64,000 nt of DNA from Gnetum montanum. Its lineage: Eukaryota > Streptophyta > Gnetopsida > Gnetales > Gnetaceae. The notes under the pieces were generated by a model that was given only the letters and a program-made list of their open reading frames with translations, did no database searches and had not been told where the DNA came from. A program made the translations under genes and the position numbers. This document shows, in pieces, positions 48,481-59,619 of the stretch. The stretch's first letter is position 1. Each line of letters begins with the position of its first letter. The stretch covers positions 184,747 through 248,746 of the forward strand of contig MNCI01006585.1 in assembly GCA_015680685.1 (NCBI GenBank), read 5' to 3'.

Positions 48481-49980
48481 GTGTTGGGACTATGCTCTCC
48501 ACTCCACTACCATAGAGTGTAGTCAATCTCTTGTGAAGAGCATAGTCAACAGAAAAGCCAGTTTTGCAATTTTTTCGAAGTGTCAGCATGAAGCCAGTTG
48601 TAGCAAATTTTTCTAAGTGTTGGGATTATGCTATCCACTACCCTAGAGTGTAGTTAGCCTCTCATGGAGAGTGTAGTTAGCATGAAAGGCCCAAGTTTTG
48701 CAAATTTCTCTAAGTGTTGAGACTACGCATGACCCTAGTTGGGAGTGTAGTTAGCCTCCAATGGAAAGCGTGGTCAGCACATAGCCATTTTTTGCAATTT
48801 TTTCTAAGTTTGGGACTACGCTCATCCCTATTTGAGAGCGTAGTAAAGCATAGTCAATCAAAATAGTCTCTAGCACCCTCCACAATGTAGCACTAACACT
48901 CAGATTAGCTCCAACTCATCTTCGGCAAGCGTAGTTAGCAAAATGCTTCTTTTTTATACCTCCTTTTGGCCCCAAAATTATAACTACACTCAACCTCATG
49001 TAAGATAGTGGAGAGCATAGTTGGGTGACAGCATAGTCCTAACCATCCTGTCTACCACATGGCAGCCATCTTGCATCTTCTACTAATATTAGGCCTATAA
49101 ATACCCAATGTCCTCAATGTTTTGGGGGTTGGTAAAAATTTAACCGTTGGCAAATTTGAATTAGCAAACTAAAGACTTGGAAAACCTAAGGAGTGCTTGA
49201 GAGAGAACCAAAGGCGTACCAGCAAAGTCGTAGATCATCACAACCCATTAGAACACCATAGCCAATGGCACACCACAGTGGCCAAGATGTAGACACCTTG
49301 ACGAAACACTAGTCTTCATGGCAAAACATCCTTAAAACTGTGACTATGCTATCCACTGTGCCTGTTGTACACCATGTACCTTCTAATCCATTTTAGTGTT
49401 AACTACATCCAACCCTATTTGGGGTTCATGTTCCACTTCTCTCTATCTCTCTTTGCATTTTCAGCATTTTAATAGCATTTCTTGTTGTTTCACTACATAG
49501 CTATGCTTAAAACTAGGCTTAGGAAATGACCTCTGCATGTTGACACCTTCGTTTTTGCTAAAAGTCTTGACTATGATCGACCCCATTGACACCGTTAACA
49601 CCATTGACACTATGGACCTATTGTGCATGCAGCAGTAGCTAGATCTTAGGCTAGTGTAGGCATTGTCTACTAATTAGTTGGTGTAGATTGGACCCCATAG
49701 TCAATTCCTTAGGAACCCCACATAGCAAACCCAAGCACACATTCCCATAGTTAGCCAAATTCTTGACACTTTCAGTGAGAGCATAGTTAGCTCTCATCAT
49801 AGAGAGCATAGTTGGCCCTCAATGTAGAGAGCATAGTCAGCTCTCAGTGTAGACAGTGTAGTTAGTAGAGTTAGCCATTTTTCATAATCAAAAATCCTTT
49901 TTCCTCCCCCCTTACAACTTAATCTACATTTATGAACTCAAAAAAAACCTTCAACATCAGTCCCAAGCACTCTCACAGTC
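48480..49980 (+). repeat. Dyad-rich LTR-like region of a Tat-like element (E)
   Basis: It opens with many GAGCATAGTC/GACTATGCTC words, including perfect 11-bp inverted arms GACTATGCTCT (48488-48498) and AGAGCATAGTC (48537-48547). The TATA box TATAAATA is at 49096-49103. A second cluster is a 25-bp tandem unit with GAGAGC...GCTCTC arms at 49777, 49802 and 49827. The same words recur at 58.56-58.95 kb in the same orientation. It precedes a gag, which fits a 5' LTR. I could not identify a PBS, so its right end is approximate. Confidence 0.55.
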
Positions 49981-50880
49981 TTGCCCATTCAACTAGAGAC
50001 CAGGATTGGCAAACTTGGGAATCCTATATTTGCAAAGCTAAGGTGATCCCTTAGGCTATGTGCGCAAGAACTAGAGTACGACGTGCTAAGTGATGAACAA
50101 TACAACTTCATTTGCACAAAGATTCAAGCAAGGCTATTTTTAGACCACTTATACATGGGAGCAAAACAAGGTTACAAATTGATTCATCAAAATAGACAGG
50201 AGTATAGCCCATCCTCACTTAACATCATCCCACTCACAAAGCCCTACCGTTGGATGTTAGCCTAGCTCATTTGAACAAGTGAGTGCAAAGTAGGGATAGA
50301 CTACGAAGAACCCCTACAAGAAGAGAAGGACAACTTCAAAGCTCGCTCCAAGCACGAGGGCTCTTTCCATACCATCTTCCAACGAGTGATGCATAGTCTA
50401 GCTCTTCCACAGTCTTGTTCACCCATTCTCCTTAAGATGATCATAGCATTAGCATCACCTTCTAGGTCAACACCCATTATAGCGATGCACTAGACCCAAC
50501 ATGATGCACTAGCCCCTTTTAACTTGCCATTCATGGCATCATTGCCACCCATTTAGCAATCACTGCTTGGCATAACTACATCAACTCAACAACACTTCCA
50601 TGCAAGGCTTGTCTTCAAGCTCTAAGTGGCCTAGGCATCCTATGGCTTCCCTATTTCATCAATGTCCCTAGCATCAGCCCAACCCACATATGCATTACCT
50701 ACCCTGATCGCCATCCCTACAGCTCAGCCCACACATCAAGCCTATTTGGTGATTCTATAATCCACAACCAGGCCATGGACCACATAGTTAGTCCAACAAC
50801 AAGTCGCACAACTAGCATAGCTGATTGGAACATCTTACAACTTAGAATAGGCATTCCAGATGATTCAAACCTTGATGGAA
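49980..50880 (+). other. Leader or gag N-terminal stretch of element E
   Basis: Short open pieces with no clear family match. It lies between the LTR-like region and the capsid domain, so it is a leader or a diverged gag head. Confidence 0.4.
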
Positions 50881-53630
50881 GAGGTGAAGTGGCTTAAGGT
50901 TGCCTCCTCTGAAACCATCAAAGTGTTGAACTTTTACTAGGATGATCCCATAAGTCTTGTGGTTCCACCACTAACTCTTCTAGTTGGGGTCCCACTACTT
51001 TAGTTCACAAAGTACAATGGTGAGGGGGATCCCAATGCACATCTAGTCACATTTAGGTTGGAGTGTTTGTTGTTGCAGGCATGGCCACATGTCATCATAC
51101 ATGTGTTTGCCATGTCACTCACTAGGAAGGTGTTGGACTGGTACCGTGCATTACCTAGAAGCTCTATTTCCTCTTTAGAGGATCTTCTAGGCCAATTTGT
51201 GACACACTTTAAGTACAACTTGAAGTCATAGACAACATTGGACCAATTGATGCAAATCAAGCAAGGCCACCTAGAGCCCATGCAAAAATTCATTCAATGC
51301 TAAAGTGCCTCGTTAAATGAGATACGAGAGCTGATAGCTGAGACACACCTCCTGACCATCTTTAAGGGTGTAGTCAATGACTTCATAAAGTCAAATCTAT
51401 CCTACTTGGGCCTGCAGTCTCTAAGCCAAGCATTTGCTCAAACCAAGAGCATACAGGATGTAGTAGAAGCTAGTAAGGACCTAGCCTACATGGCCTACAA
51501 AAACCTACATGCAAAGAGAGATAAGGATAAGGGGAGTAAAATGCAATGGTGGTGGCTATGGCCAAAGAGGCCAAAACAACTAGCCCAAGGCCAATGGCCA
51601 GGCAACATGCAATAGTGGTGAGTATGGAAAAAGAGGCAAAAAAAAACTAACCCAAGGCCAATGGCTAGGCAACCCATAGCCCTACCTAACAACAAAGCCA
51701 CCAACCCTAGCACTATGGTAACCAACCAACCCACATCACTAGTGGCCACAACGCAAGTTGCTTCAAGACCTAACTTCAAGCACTAGGATCACTTAGTACA
51801 TCTCATTGCCATTGAATCCCTCAAAGCTATTGGAAAAATTGTTAAAATCCAGGTGCATCCAATATAAGTAAATGTTTGAGGATGCCAATAAAAGGCATGA
51901 TAGATACTACAAGCTACTTAGAAATCCTACTTTAGTGGCACCAAATGAGCCCCTAGTCCCAAAGCATTTCAGGCTAGATTGATTTTGCCACTACCACCAA
52001 TTGCCCAACCATAACACTGATTTTTGCATAGCCTTGTAGGATGATATCCAAAGAATGATTGATAGAGGCAAGTTGATGCTTGACACAACAAACTTGGTTA
52101 GACCTAAGAACTAGTCTATGAGGGTGTATAAGGATCCTCTAAATGCTAATGATGTTGACTATGTCATAAATGCTATCAACATTGATGACAACCCATAATG
52201 GCTGCAGTGGCCATTCATGGTCTGTGTGTCCTCTAGTAATGCAAGGGTCCTCTCAGCCCCTATGGGTTTGAGGTCCTCTTTCATTGATAGAGTACCACCT
52301 CAAGCACCCACAACATCCTTCGTGGTTAGGGCCTCATAGCATATTACAACAACAACTGTTCAGCCATCTTTTGTTGTTAGGGTGCCACAACATGTTGGCT
52401 CCTCACCTACCCAAAGCCCAGTAGTGGGCAACACATCGATCCCTTCCTATCCAGGAGTTGACTTCACTGGCAGCATGGGAAGATTTCCTAGGTTAAAATA
52501 TAAGAGACCTATCAATTTTCTCACAAACTAGATGGTTAGGCAACATCAAGAGCAAAGGGCACTAGGTCCACCAAAACCAGCTTCCATATTTATAGTCCCC
52601 ATGGTCGAGGCAACTGAATAGGTCACAATGAGCAAATATCTAGGGAGCACTAAGGCCCCTAGGGAAGCTAGGCAAATGAGGCCCAAGTTGCCTCTTCACA
52701 AAATTTATCTCTTAGGTTGTATGGAAGAAGTCAAGGCTAATAAAAACATGGTTGATGGTAAAGACTTCATGGATGCATTAGCTCAAGTTAAGTAAGCACT
52801 CAAATAAAAGAACAAAACATTGAGCCTGTATGACCCAATCATGATCTCATTGACCCACTACAAAGCATTGGTGTGGATGTTGACCTCCATTTTTGTCATG
52901 GAAGAAAACCTTGTAGATGAGAACTCCATCCATGTAGTGATGTTACCTCTTGCACCATAGGAATCGAGATCCACATCTCTAGCATTTTGTGATGAAGCAA
53001 TTAAGGTCAACCCTGAGAAGGGTGAGGTCATAACAGCACCCATGTTCATCACCATGCATGTTGGGAAATGCAAGATTTAAAGAGTGCACATTGACAATGG
53101 GGTAGCAACAAACATAATTCCATACATCATCGTTAACAAACTAGGCCTCACATACCAAATCAAGCCAATGAAAACCACATGGTTGAAATCATTTAATGGG
53201 TCATGCATAATCTTTAAGGGTACCACCATCATAACCTTTGTAGTAGGGGAAGAATTCTCCATTGCAACTAAATTCATTATCATAGAGGAAATGTTGGGCT
53301 TTAACTTAATTTTGGATAGGTCATGGCTGGCTCAATTGTGAGTCGCTTCCTCTCCGATCCACCAAGAAATCCACCTCCCATACGAAGGTGGAAAAGTTAT
53401 CATCCATGGTGATAACGCAACCCCTCTAGCCATCAATAACATTAATATAGAGTAAGGGTTGGAGGTGGAGTTTCTTGATGATGCATCCACAGTAAAGGGT
53501 GAGAACGAAACACATGAGGTGGACACACCCAAAAAGACAAGAAGCCATGACCTACTGGAAGATGCCTTGTGGGCAGAATTATCCTTCGACATAGCAAGTG
53601 AGGGTCAAGGAGACTACTAAATAGTGCAAT
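50880..53630 (+). pseudogene. gag-protease of a Tat-like Ty3-gypsy element
   Basis: Capsid domain of the Retrotrans_gag type at about 51000-51500: KYNGEGDPNAHLVTFRLE, VFAMSLTRKVLDWYRALP, FVTHFKYNLKS, QGHLEPMQKFI. Zinc finger at 51986-52027 of the C-H-H-C kind (CHYHQLPNHNTDFC), as in Tat elements. A linker of about 350 codons follows, then a protease with HIDNGVATNIIPYIIVNKLGL at 53087-53150, where the DS/TG triad is DNG, and the C-terminal LILDRSWLAQL. The frame is mostly one, with stops. RT, RNase H and integrase do not follow. Confidence 0.78.
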
Positions 53631-53979
53631 CTAGGCCCTATGTGCCTCCTAACCCACACTTGATTAGGAAGCAACTACATGACTGAGGTACCCCCTTAGC
53701 CAGAATGTGCTAGGTGCTTGCCCATCCTTCGCTTCCACACACAATGTATTTTACCTTTCGCTTACACTGCATTTGTTTATGCATCTACATTTAGCTTGAT
53801 TACTTAGATTACACATAACTTATCTTTGTTTATAGATTTGTTCATTTTGTTTATGCATTTACCTACCTAGTTTACGTGTTTTCTTGGTTAGCTTACACTC
53901 TCATAGTTATTAGATTAATGCATAAAAAACATCAAAGCACATAAAAATCATAAATGCAAAAATCACCAAAAAGAGAGAT

Positions 53980-54470
53980 AGTAATAGGCAGCTCACTATG
54001 GCCTTAAACTAGTGATGCATGACCTAGAATAGCCTAAAACTATTTCTATCACCTTGGCTTGGGATGGCCCTAAACTAGCAATCATTGTGGCTTGAAATGG
54101 CTTTAGACTAGCAATTGTTGTGGCCTAAAACAACCTTAAACTATCACTCTTGATCTCCATCGTTGCGACTTGAAATGACCTTAAACTAGTAATCCATGGC
54201 TTGAAATGGTGCTAAATTAGCAATATGTGGCCTGAAATGGCCTAAAACTATCACTTTTAATTCCTTCAAAAAGGCCCAAAACAGCCCTAAACTATCGTTA
54301 TCACTATGGCCTAGAATGACCTAAAGCTAGCAAATGTGTGGACCGACATGGGCTAAAACTAGCATTAGCCCTCTTGTTATGGCCTTAAATTGATGTGGGG
54401 CTTATCAAGGCTTTAAACTAACAATAGACTCACTATGGCTCATAATGGCCTAGACTCGCATACTCATAAT
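53980..54470 (+). repeat. Minisatellite with TAAACTAGCA core
   Basis: About a dozen diverged units of 30-45 bp of the form ...GGCCTTAAACTAGCAAT. The core is shared with the minisatellite at 59.6-60.3 kb, which directly follows an integrase end. Tandem repeats 3' of integrase are known in Tat-lineage elements. Confidence 0.7.
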
Positions 54471-54840
54471 GCAATAAAATCATCACATAGGCATATACGT
54501 TTACACATAGCAAATAATCATCCAGCAAATGTAATATGCATAGCATGAATAGCATTAGATAGCAAAAATGTAGCAAAAAAGCCCAATTTAAGGTACATCT
54601 AGTCATGTTCAACTAGTGGTGCTCGGTGGAAGCAAAAGTTCTACTTCTTCCACTAGGTTGCTAGGGCTTGCAGCATCGCCTGATACCTACCATAACCATT
54701 AACAAACATGCATAATTAGTAAGCAAGTATGCATACTAAGAGCTAACTCAAAACATAAAAAGCATGAAAAACTAACTAACTAACCTAAGAGGGTCCTACA
54801 TCAATGAGTTCTGGAGGTAACTTTCTTAGGCTAACCTCTA
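54470..54840. other. Spacer between minisatellite and antisense gene
   Basis: AT-rich. It may hold the 3' UTR of the antisense gene. No ORF is supported. Confidence 0.4.
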
Positions 54841-55608
54841 AGAAATGGAGGATCTCAGCCTTGGAAAGTTGCATCCAATCCTCTTAGCCAAAGTCAACAC
54901 TTGCAAGGGTCTTTCCTTTGTCCACAACAATCCAGGCGAGTGGCTCCATAGAAAATGTAGTAGAAGAGGCCTCTCTAGAGGGGATGATGATCTTTCTTAT
55001 GGGAGAGTCACTCATGACCATACTCTACATGAATAAGTCATATGCCTGCTTCCTGCCAGTCACCTCAAGAAACATCTCAAGGTAGTGGTGTTTGGTAGAC
55101 TCTTCCTTGTACCATTGTAGGTACATGTCACGCTCTCATTTATATTGATACTTGTGGTTCTTTTGCATCTACCCCCATCGATAAACATTGGTGTTATAAT
55201 TCTTCCAATCCTGGTTCTTCTAGGTGAGCAAGTCCATCTAGATTCGCTACTTGATCAACTCCCATGTCGTCTTGTTCTTATCTCTAAGAGTTGTCCAATA
55301 TCTAGCATACTCAATCTCAAAGGTATGCCAGGTGCCATCTCCCTATGATCTAGCCACTATGAAGTCATATCTGGATTGAAGATCATTGATCTTCTCATCT
55401 TGGCTAGTCACCCTCTCTTGAAGTTCATGCATGCATTTTCACAGTTGCACATTTGAGTGCCTGTAGACCCACAACACCTTTGATCAATAAAGCACGTACT
55501 TGTTCAATGTCTCATACATGTTACAAGGTACCTGATCAACTTCTGGAGGAAGGTTAGGTAGGGCGTCCACCTTGGCCACCTTACTTGGATCCCACTACAA
55601 CCTAGGAC

Positions 55609-55702
55609 CTATAAGCATACAACAATCGAATAATCTTAGCCAAAAAATAAGCATTTAAGCAGTAAGTAAGATAGCATAAAGCAAACAACATTACATACAT
55701 AC
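55609..55702 (-). other. Intron of the antisense gene (94 bp)
   Basis: Donor GTATGT, acceptor TTATAG, GGCTAAG about 30 nt before the acceptor. Phase 1; the joined codon is A+GT. Confidence 0.68.
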
Positions 55703-55834
55703 TAAACTCAGGGTTTGCTTGTTGCAAGTGATCCATCATGTCCTCAACAATGCCTTCCATGAAGGCAAATTTATTTGGCATATCTATCCATGGCTCCATG
55801 CAGTAAGTAGATGTGGGACCACTAGAAGGAACAT

Positions 55835-55931
55835 CTGATGTTGTAATATAATGATGCAATTAGCATATGGCCTAACAACTAATGATGCTAGAGCAAACAA
55901 GGGAGGACAAATGATAGCACAAGTTGATTAC
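55835..55931 (-). other. Intron of the antisense gene (97 bp)
   Basis: Donor GTAATC, acceptor CATCAG, TGCTAAT before the acceptor. Phase 1; the joined codon is G+AT. The length is not a multiple of 3, so the frame works only if it is spliced. Confidence 0.72.
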
Positions 55932-56159
55932 CTGGCAAGCCCTTAGGCATGAGTGCAAGGGGTTCACCCAACTACGTACCATCAAACAAACTATCAAAAT
56001 CATCCTCATCCGGGTGGAGCAACCCCTCCTCCTCCAAATGTGAAAGGGCCTCCATCACCTCATGAGGATCATCTCCCTAGGCATCCTCCTCCTTAGCTTG
56101 AGAAAGTGCTTCATCCATTATTGCTTCGAATGCTGCTCTTGCAACCTTTTCTTCTTTTT

Positions 56160-56294
56160 CTATGATTAACACATATAGCACATTAGTACACATAGCACAT
56201 TATTAACTAATTAATAATATAGCATAACAAAAAATATATAAATATAAAAATACATGCATAAGTGCAACTAAGACATCTTAGAAGTTACACATAC
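56160..56294 (-). other. Intron of the antisense gene (135 bp)
   Basis: Donor GTATGT, acceptor ATCATAG, T-rich body, TACTAAT about 27 nt before the acceptor. Phase 1; the joined codon is G+AA. Confidence 0.72.
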
Positions 56295-57395
56295 CTACAA
56301 CATTTGCATGCAAGCTTGGAAGCTTGATGCAGATTCTCTTGCTGCTTGGCTTCCAGATCTCAGGGATAGCTTCCTCTTGAGGATGTGGCCTCTTGATCTT
56401 GGCCTTAGATGGCCTAACCATATCTACTATATAAAAATATACCTTTCTTATGTCCCTGGTGCCAACTGGAGGATTCTCACTTGCACTATCACATGAGTAA
56501 TGCAAGTGCCCCATGAGACCCTTGGTCATTACTGATAACGACTCATTGATCCCCTCTGGAGGGTCCTGCACATGTGTGGTCAAGAAAATATTCTTGATCC
56601 ATGGCTTGGATAGTTTCTCATGATCCTATAGTTGCTCATGATCCTACACCACCCATCACCCATCATCTCACACAACCCATCACCCATCATCTCACACAAC
56701 CAAAAGCTTTGTGAACCTTTGCAAGTATCCTACAAGGAACACAAAGTGGACGTGGGACCTTCCTTGGAGGTTGAATTGTAGCCTAGAGATCTTCGCATGT
56801 AGGTTGATGGCTATCTACATTATCCAGTTGAACCTCATGTTGTCTAATAGAACCTCCTTAATCACTTGTGCCTACTCCACCCCAAGGATCTTTCCTTGGG
56901 AAAGTAGCTTTGGGAAGGCATTATTGTAGAATAGAGGGTAAAGCTCTCTCACCTCTGGCACTAGCACATCCTTGATTGGTATTCCCTTATGAGATCAAAT
57001 GGCCCCTAACTAGTCCTCAATTTTTCCTCTATAGTCTACCTCCATGCTAGCCTTATCAACAATTGTTAGGCCATTGGTAGGAATGCTAAAGAGGTCAGCG
57101 AAGAAGGCCTTACTAAGATCCAATACTATTGTCACGTCGTGTAGCCATGTGACAAATTGCCTGATGTTGTTACTAAAGGAGTCGATGATGATCATCATTT
57201 CAGCCACTAGGATACTCAGGCTAAGGGCAAAGAATAGGTCCATTAACCCAGCATGCATAAGCTAGCCCATCACTTCATCTAGTACTTTCTGGCACAGCCA
57301 GTGTTGCGCACCCTTCACATCACCATATTTCATGATGAGGGTGGCCTTTGTGTGACCTGTGATGATCACCATCACCTCGATTGAGGCAACCACTA

Positions 57396-57491
57396 CTACA
57401 ACACAACACAAATCAATGTTAGCATCATGCAAACAAGGCAAACTAAAAGGCATACACCAACAACCACATGAGCCGAAACATAGATATGTAC
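57396..57491 (-). other. Intron of the antisense gene (96 bp)
   Basis: Donor GTACAT, acceptor TTGTAG, TGCTAAC at 57418-57424. Phase 1. The length is a multiple of 3, so it can also be read through. Confidence 0.6.
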
Positions 57492-57599
57492 GTGGTACAA
57501 ATGAGGTGTGAGATGAGGGTGGCACTTTAAGTATCTCTTTGGTGTTAATCTCACTAGTAGCCCACTCCTCATCCAACCAACTATGGATCTTTCATCACT

Positions 57600-58490
57600 C
57601 GTATGCCTTCAAGTATTAAGTAGGGTAGGCCTCTATATCATGCCCCCTAATCAATCATGGCTACCTAAACATTTGTGCATGATGAGAACACCTCCAAGGT
57701 AGTGCACATCAAGGCTAGAGTGTCTACTTCATCATGCAGGCCCTCCTCATCAACTCTAAACCTAGCATTAACCATGAGCTGTTAGTAGTTTAACATGAGC
57801 TAGTAGAGAAAAAAACTATGGGAACCATAAAAGCACTTATCTTCCGATGTAGTAGACAATTCTAGGTGGGTTTTGGAATAGGGTATGCACTTGCAGCATG
57901 ATAAAAAGGGTGTTGCTCTTGTTATAACAAGTAAACCCCATCATGCACCATACATTGGATAGTTGTTAAGCGCTCCTAAGGCCTCTGCCAAAACCACCTA
58001 TTGCATCAACCTTAGCAGTGGACTCATTTGAGATGAACTTCAGGATGCCTCAATTAGCCCCATGCAGTAACATCTCAGTGATGGCACTAGTAGCCTCCAC
58101 TACCAAGTGTGCCGAAATGATCACACTGAATTGTTGTAATAGGTATTTCAAGAACTCCCAAGCTCTTAGCCAAAACCACATCACCTAATGGTCCACTCAC
58201 ATATTTGGTGCAAGCATGTTAGGGATAGGTTCACTCATGCAATATAGGATGCCCATGAGCTTAAGTAGTATCAACACAAACTTCAACAACACCCTACAAC
58301 CAACAAGTAATAAGCAAAGAATTAGTACACATACATAGATGAAAATTTTAGCATTAAATTACTAAGATAAATTAGCAAAACCTGCAAAATAAAACACAAA
58401 CTAACAAAAAATTTTCAATTTTGGCAATACGCTCTGGGGCCTCACGGGTGTAGGACATCGCTTAACTCATTCGATGTGCTTGGCACTCAC
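57600..58490 (-). other. Probable leader and 5' exons of the antisense gene
   Basis: It lies between the antisense TATA box and the recognised exons. It holds a T-rich TTTTATTTTGCAG near 58380 and GTTGGTTGTAG near 58290, both acceptor-like. Open pieces such as HLVVEATSAITEMLLHGAN (about 58.1 kb) are probably coding. Exon limits could not be fixed. Confidence 0.4.
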
Positions 58491-58504
58491 TAGGGTATAG
58501 CATG

Positions 58505-58513
58505 TTTTATATA
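58505..58513 (-). promoter_or_regulatory. TATA box of the antisense gene
   Basis: The minus strand reads CCTATATAAAAC, a strong plant TATA match. It lies between the dyad-rich block at 58.56-58.95 kb and the antisense gene. Confidence 0.55.
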
Positions 58514-58559
58514 GGCTTAGTACCACATTTTGCAAGTTTAGCATCATGAATAGTTAACA

Positions 58560-58960
58560 AAATTTTGGCAAATTTTTCTAACTTTGGTCTACCCTAGTGA
58601 AGAGTGTAGTTACTCCCAAACTACCCCCAACTATGCTTTGGAACATGAAAGGTGTAGCCTTGTGAAGAGTGTAGTCTAGACAACCAAAATTTTGGCAAAA
58701 CCGGATGGCTACCCACAACCATGAAGAACATAGTCTCCCCACCACACTACACCCATCAACCCAGAACTACACTCCACACTGAATGCCCAGTGGAGAGTGT
58801 AATTGGATGAGAGCATAGTCAACCATACTTAGCCTGAAATCATAACTTTTCACTACCTTACAAATGTGCAAGTCAATTCCACTCCTGAGCATGGCCAACC
58901 CTCCTCAGAGTGGCATGATTGAAACATCCACAACTTGCTGAGGCCTAAAACTACAATAAA
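58560..58960. promoter_or_regulatory. Dyad-rich LTR U3-like block next to the antisense promoter
   Basis: Words such as GAGAGTGTAGT, GAAGAGTGTAGTC and GAGAGCATAGTC occur with their inverse forms. Its right half (AACTACACTCCAC...GAGAGCATAGTC) matches 48980-49045 in the plus orientation, so this is probably the start of the 3' LTR of element E. It could serve the antisense gene as well. Confidence 0.5.
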
Positions 58961-59184
58961 CATGTTTATCTTTCATAGCAACTTACATGCATACTTAGGC
59001 AAATTTCATTGTATTGCTTTTCCCATTTTGTGCATATTAACTTTGTTAAAACATTTGCCACTTGATGTTTTTCTAGTTTATTTTGTAGGAACACAACATG
59101 GCTATGCATGAGTAGATCTTCTTACCTTTGGTTCTCACAAGGTGTCATGGCGACATTAACTAATGCATTAACCCTCATTACCTA

Positions 59185-59607
59185 GACCTCAAGCCTATCG
59201 CCTACAATTAGTACATATCATCTATAGAGGCATCACTTGAATTGGAGGTTTCATTGCTCCAAGTGATCCTCTCAAATTTCATTGATGAAGGTTAGAACAA
59301 AGAGTTGAAAATCATAGACCTTGACTCTATAGAGGAGGAGTGTATGCTTATGCTTGATCACATCAAGTGGTATCAAGAAAGGAAACAACAAAAGCATCAT
59401 CACAATCAACATCAATGCCCTATCAAGAAAGGGGACCTAGTCCTCAAGGTCGTTCATGAACCCATGGATAAATTCTCAGCCAAATGGGAAGGGGCTTTCA
59501 TGGTCACGAAAGCCTACAACAATGAAGCATTCAAGTTTGCTGATCAAGATGGAAATGAGTTTACCAATTTGATGAACCATTTGTACTTGAAGCGGTATTA
59601 CATATAA
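59185..59607 (+). pseudogene. Integrase C-terminal tail of a Tat-like element
   Basis: It ends with KKGDLVLKVVHEPMDKFSAKW and ADQDGNEFTNLMNHLYLKRYYI in conserved order, the C-terminal domain of Tat-type integrases (GDLVL..., then DLDGNE..., then LK-YY), with a natural stop at 59605-59607. Upstream YHLSIEASLELEVSLLQ resembles the PF-LVYG-EAV-P-E-segment. The rest of pol is absent. It lies downstream of the antisense gene's promoter, so the order is rearranged relative to a normal element. Confidence 0.78.
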
Positions 59608-59619
59608 CATGCAACATCA

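Larger units (their letters stand above)
54840..57600 (-). pseudogene. Antisense extra gene with four phase-1 introns (coiled-coil aORF)
   Basis: Minus-strand exons: about 57600-57492, 57395-56295, 56159-55932, 55834-55703, 55608-about 54840. Introns are 96, 135, 97 and 94 bp, all GT-AG with branch-like CTAAC/CTAAT/CTAAG 20-30 nt before the acceptor. Every junction splits a codon after its first base, and the frame continues correctly through all four. The first exons read VVASIEVMVIITGHTKATLI, DVTIVLDLSKAFFADLFSIP, LYPLFYNNAFPKLLSQGKIL and VLLDNMRFNW. Later exons are acidic, then a coiled coil (HELQERVTSQDEKINDLQSR). Stops are mostly TAG/TGA/TAA explained by transitions, so it is a decayed gene. 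It is antisense to gag-protease. Antisense extra ORFs are known in some Tat elements such as maize Grande. Function is unknown; the head resembles the sense extra ORF. Confidence 0.72.

Noticed and set aside
51495-51779. Minus-strand ORF with membrane-like segments
   Set aside because: It is the reverse shadow of the gag region of element E, with no homologous copy elsewhere in the window.
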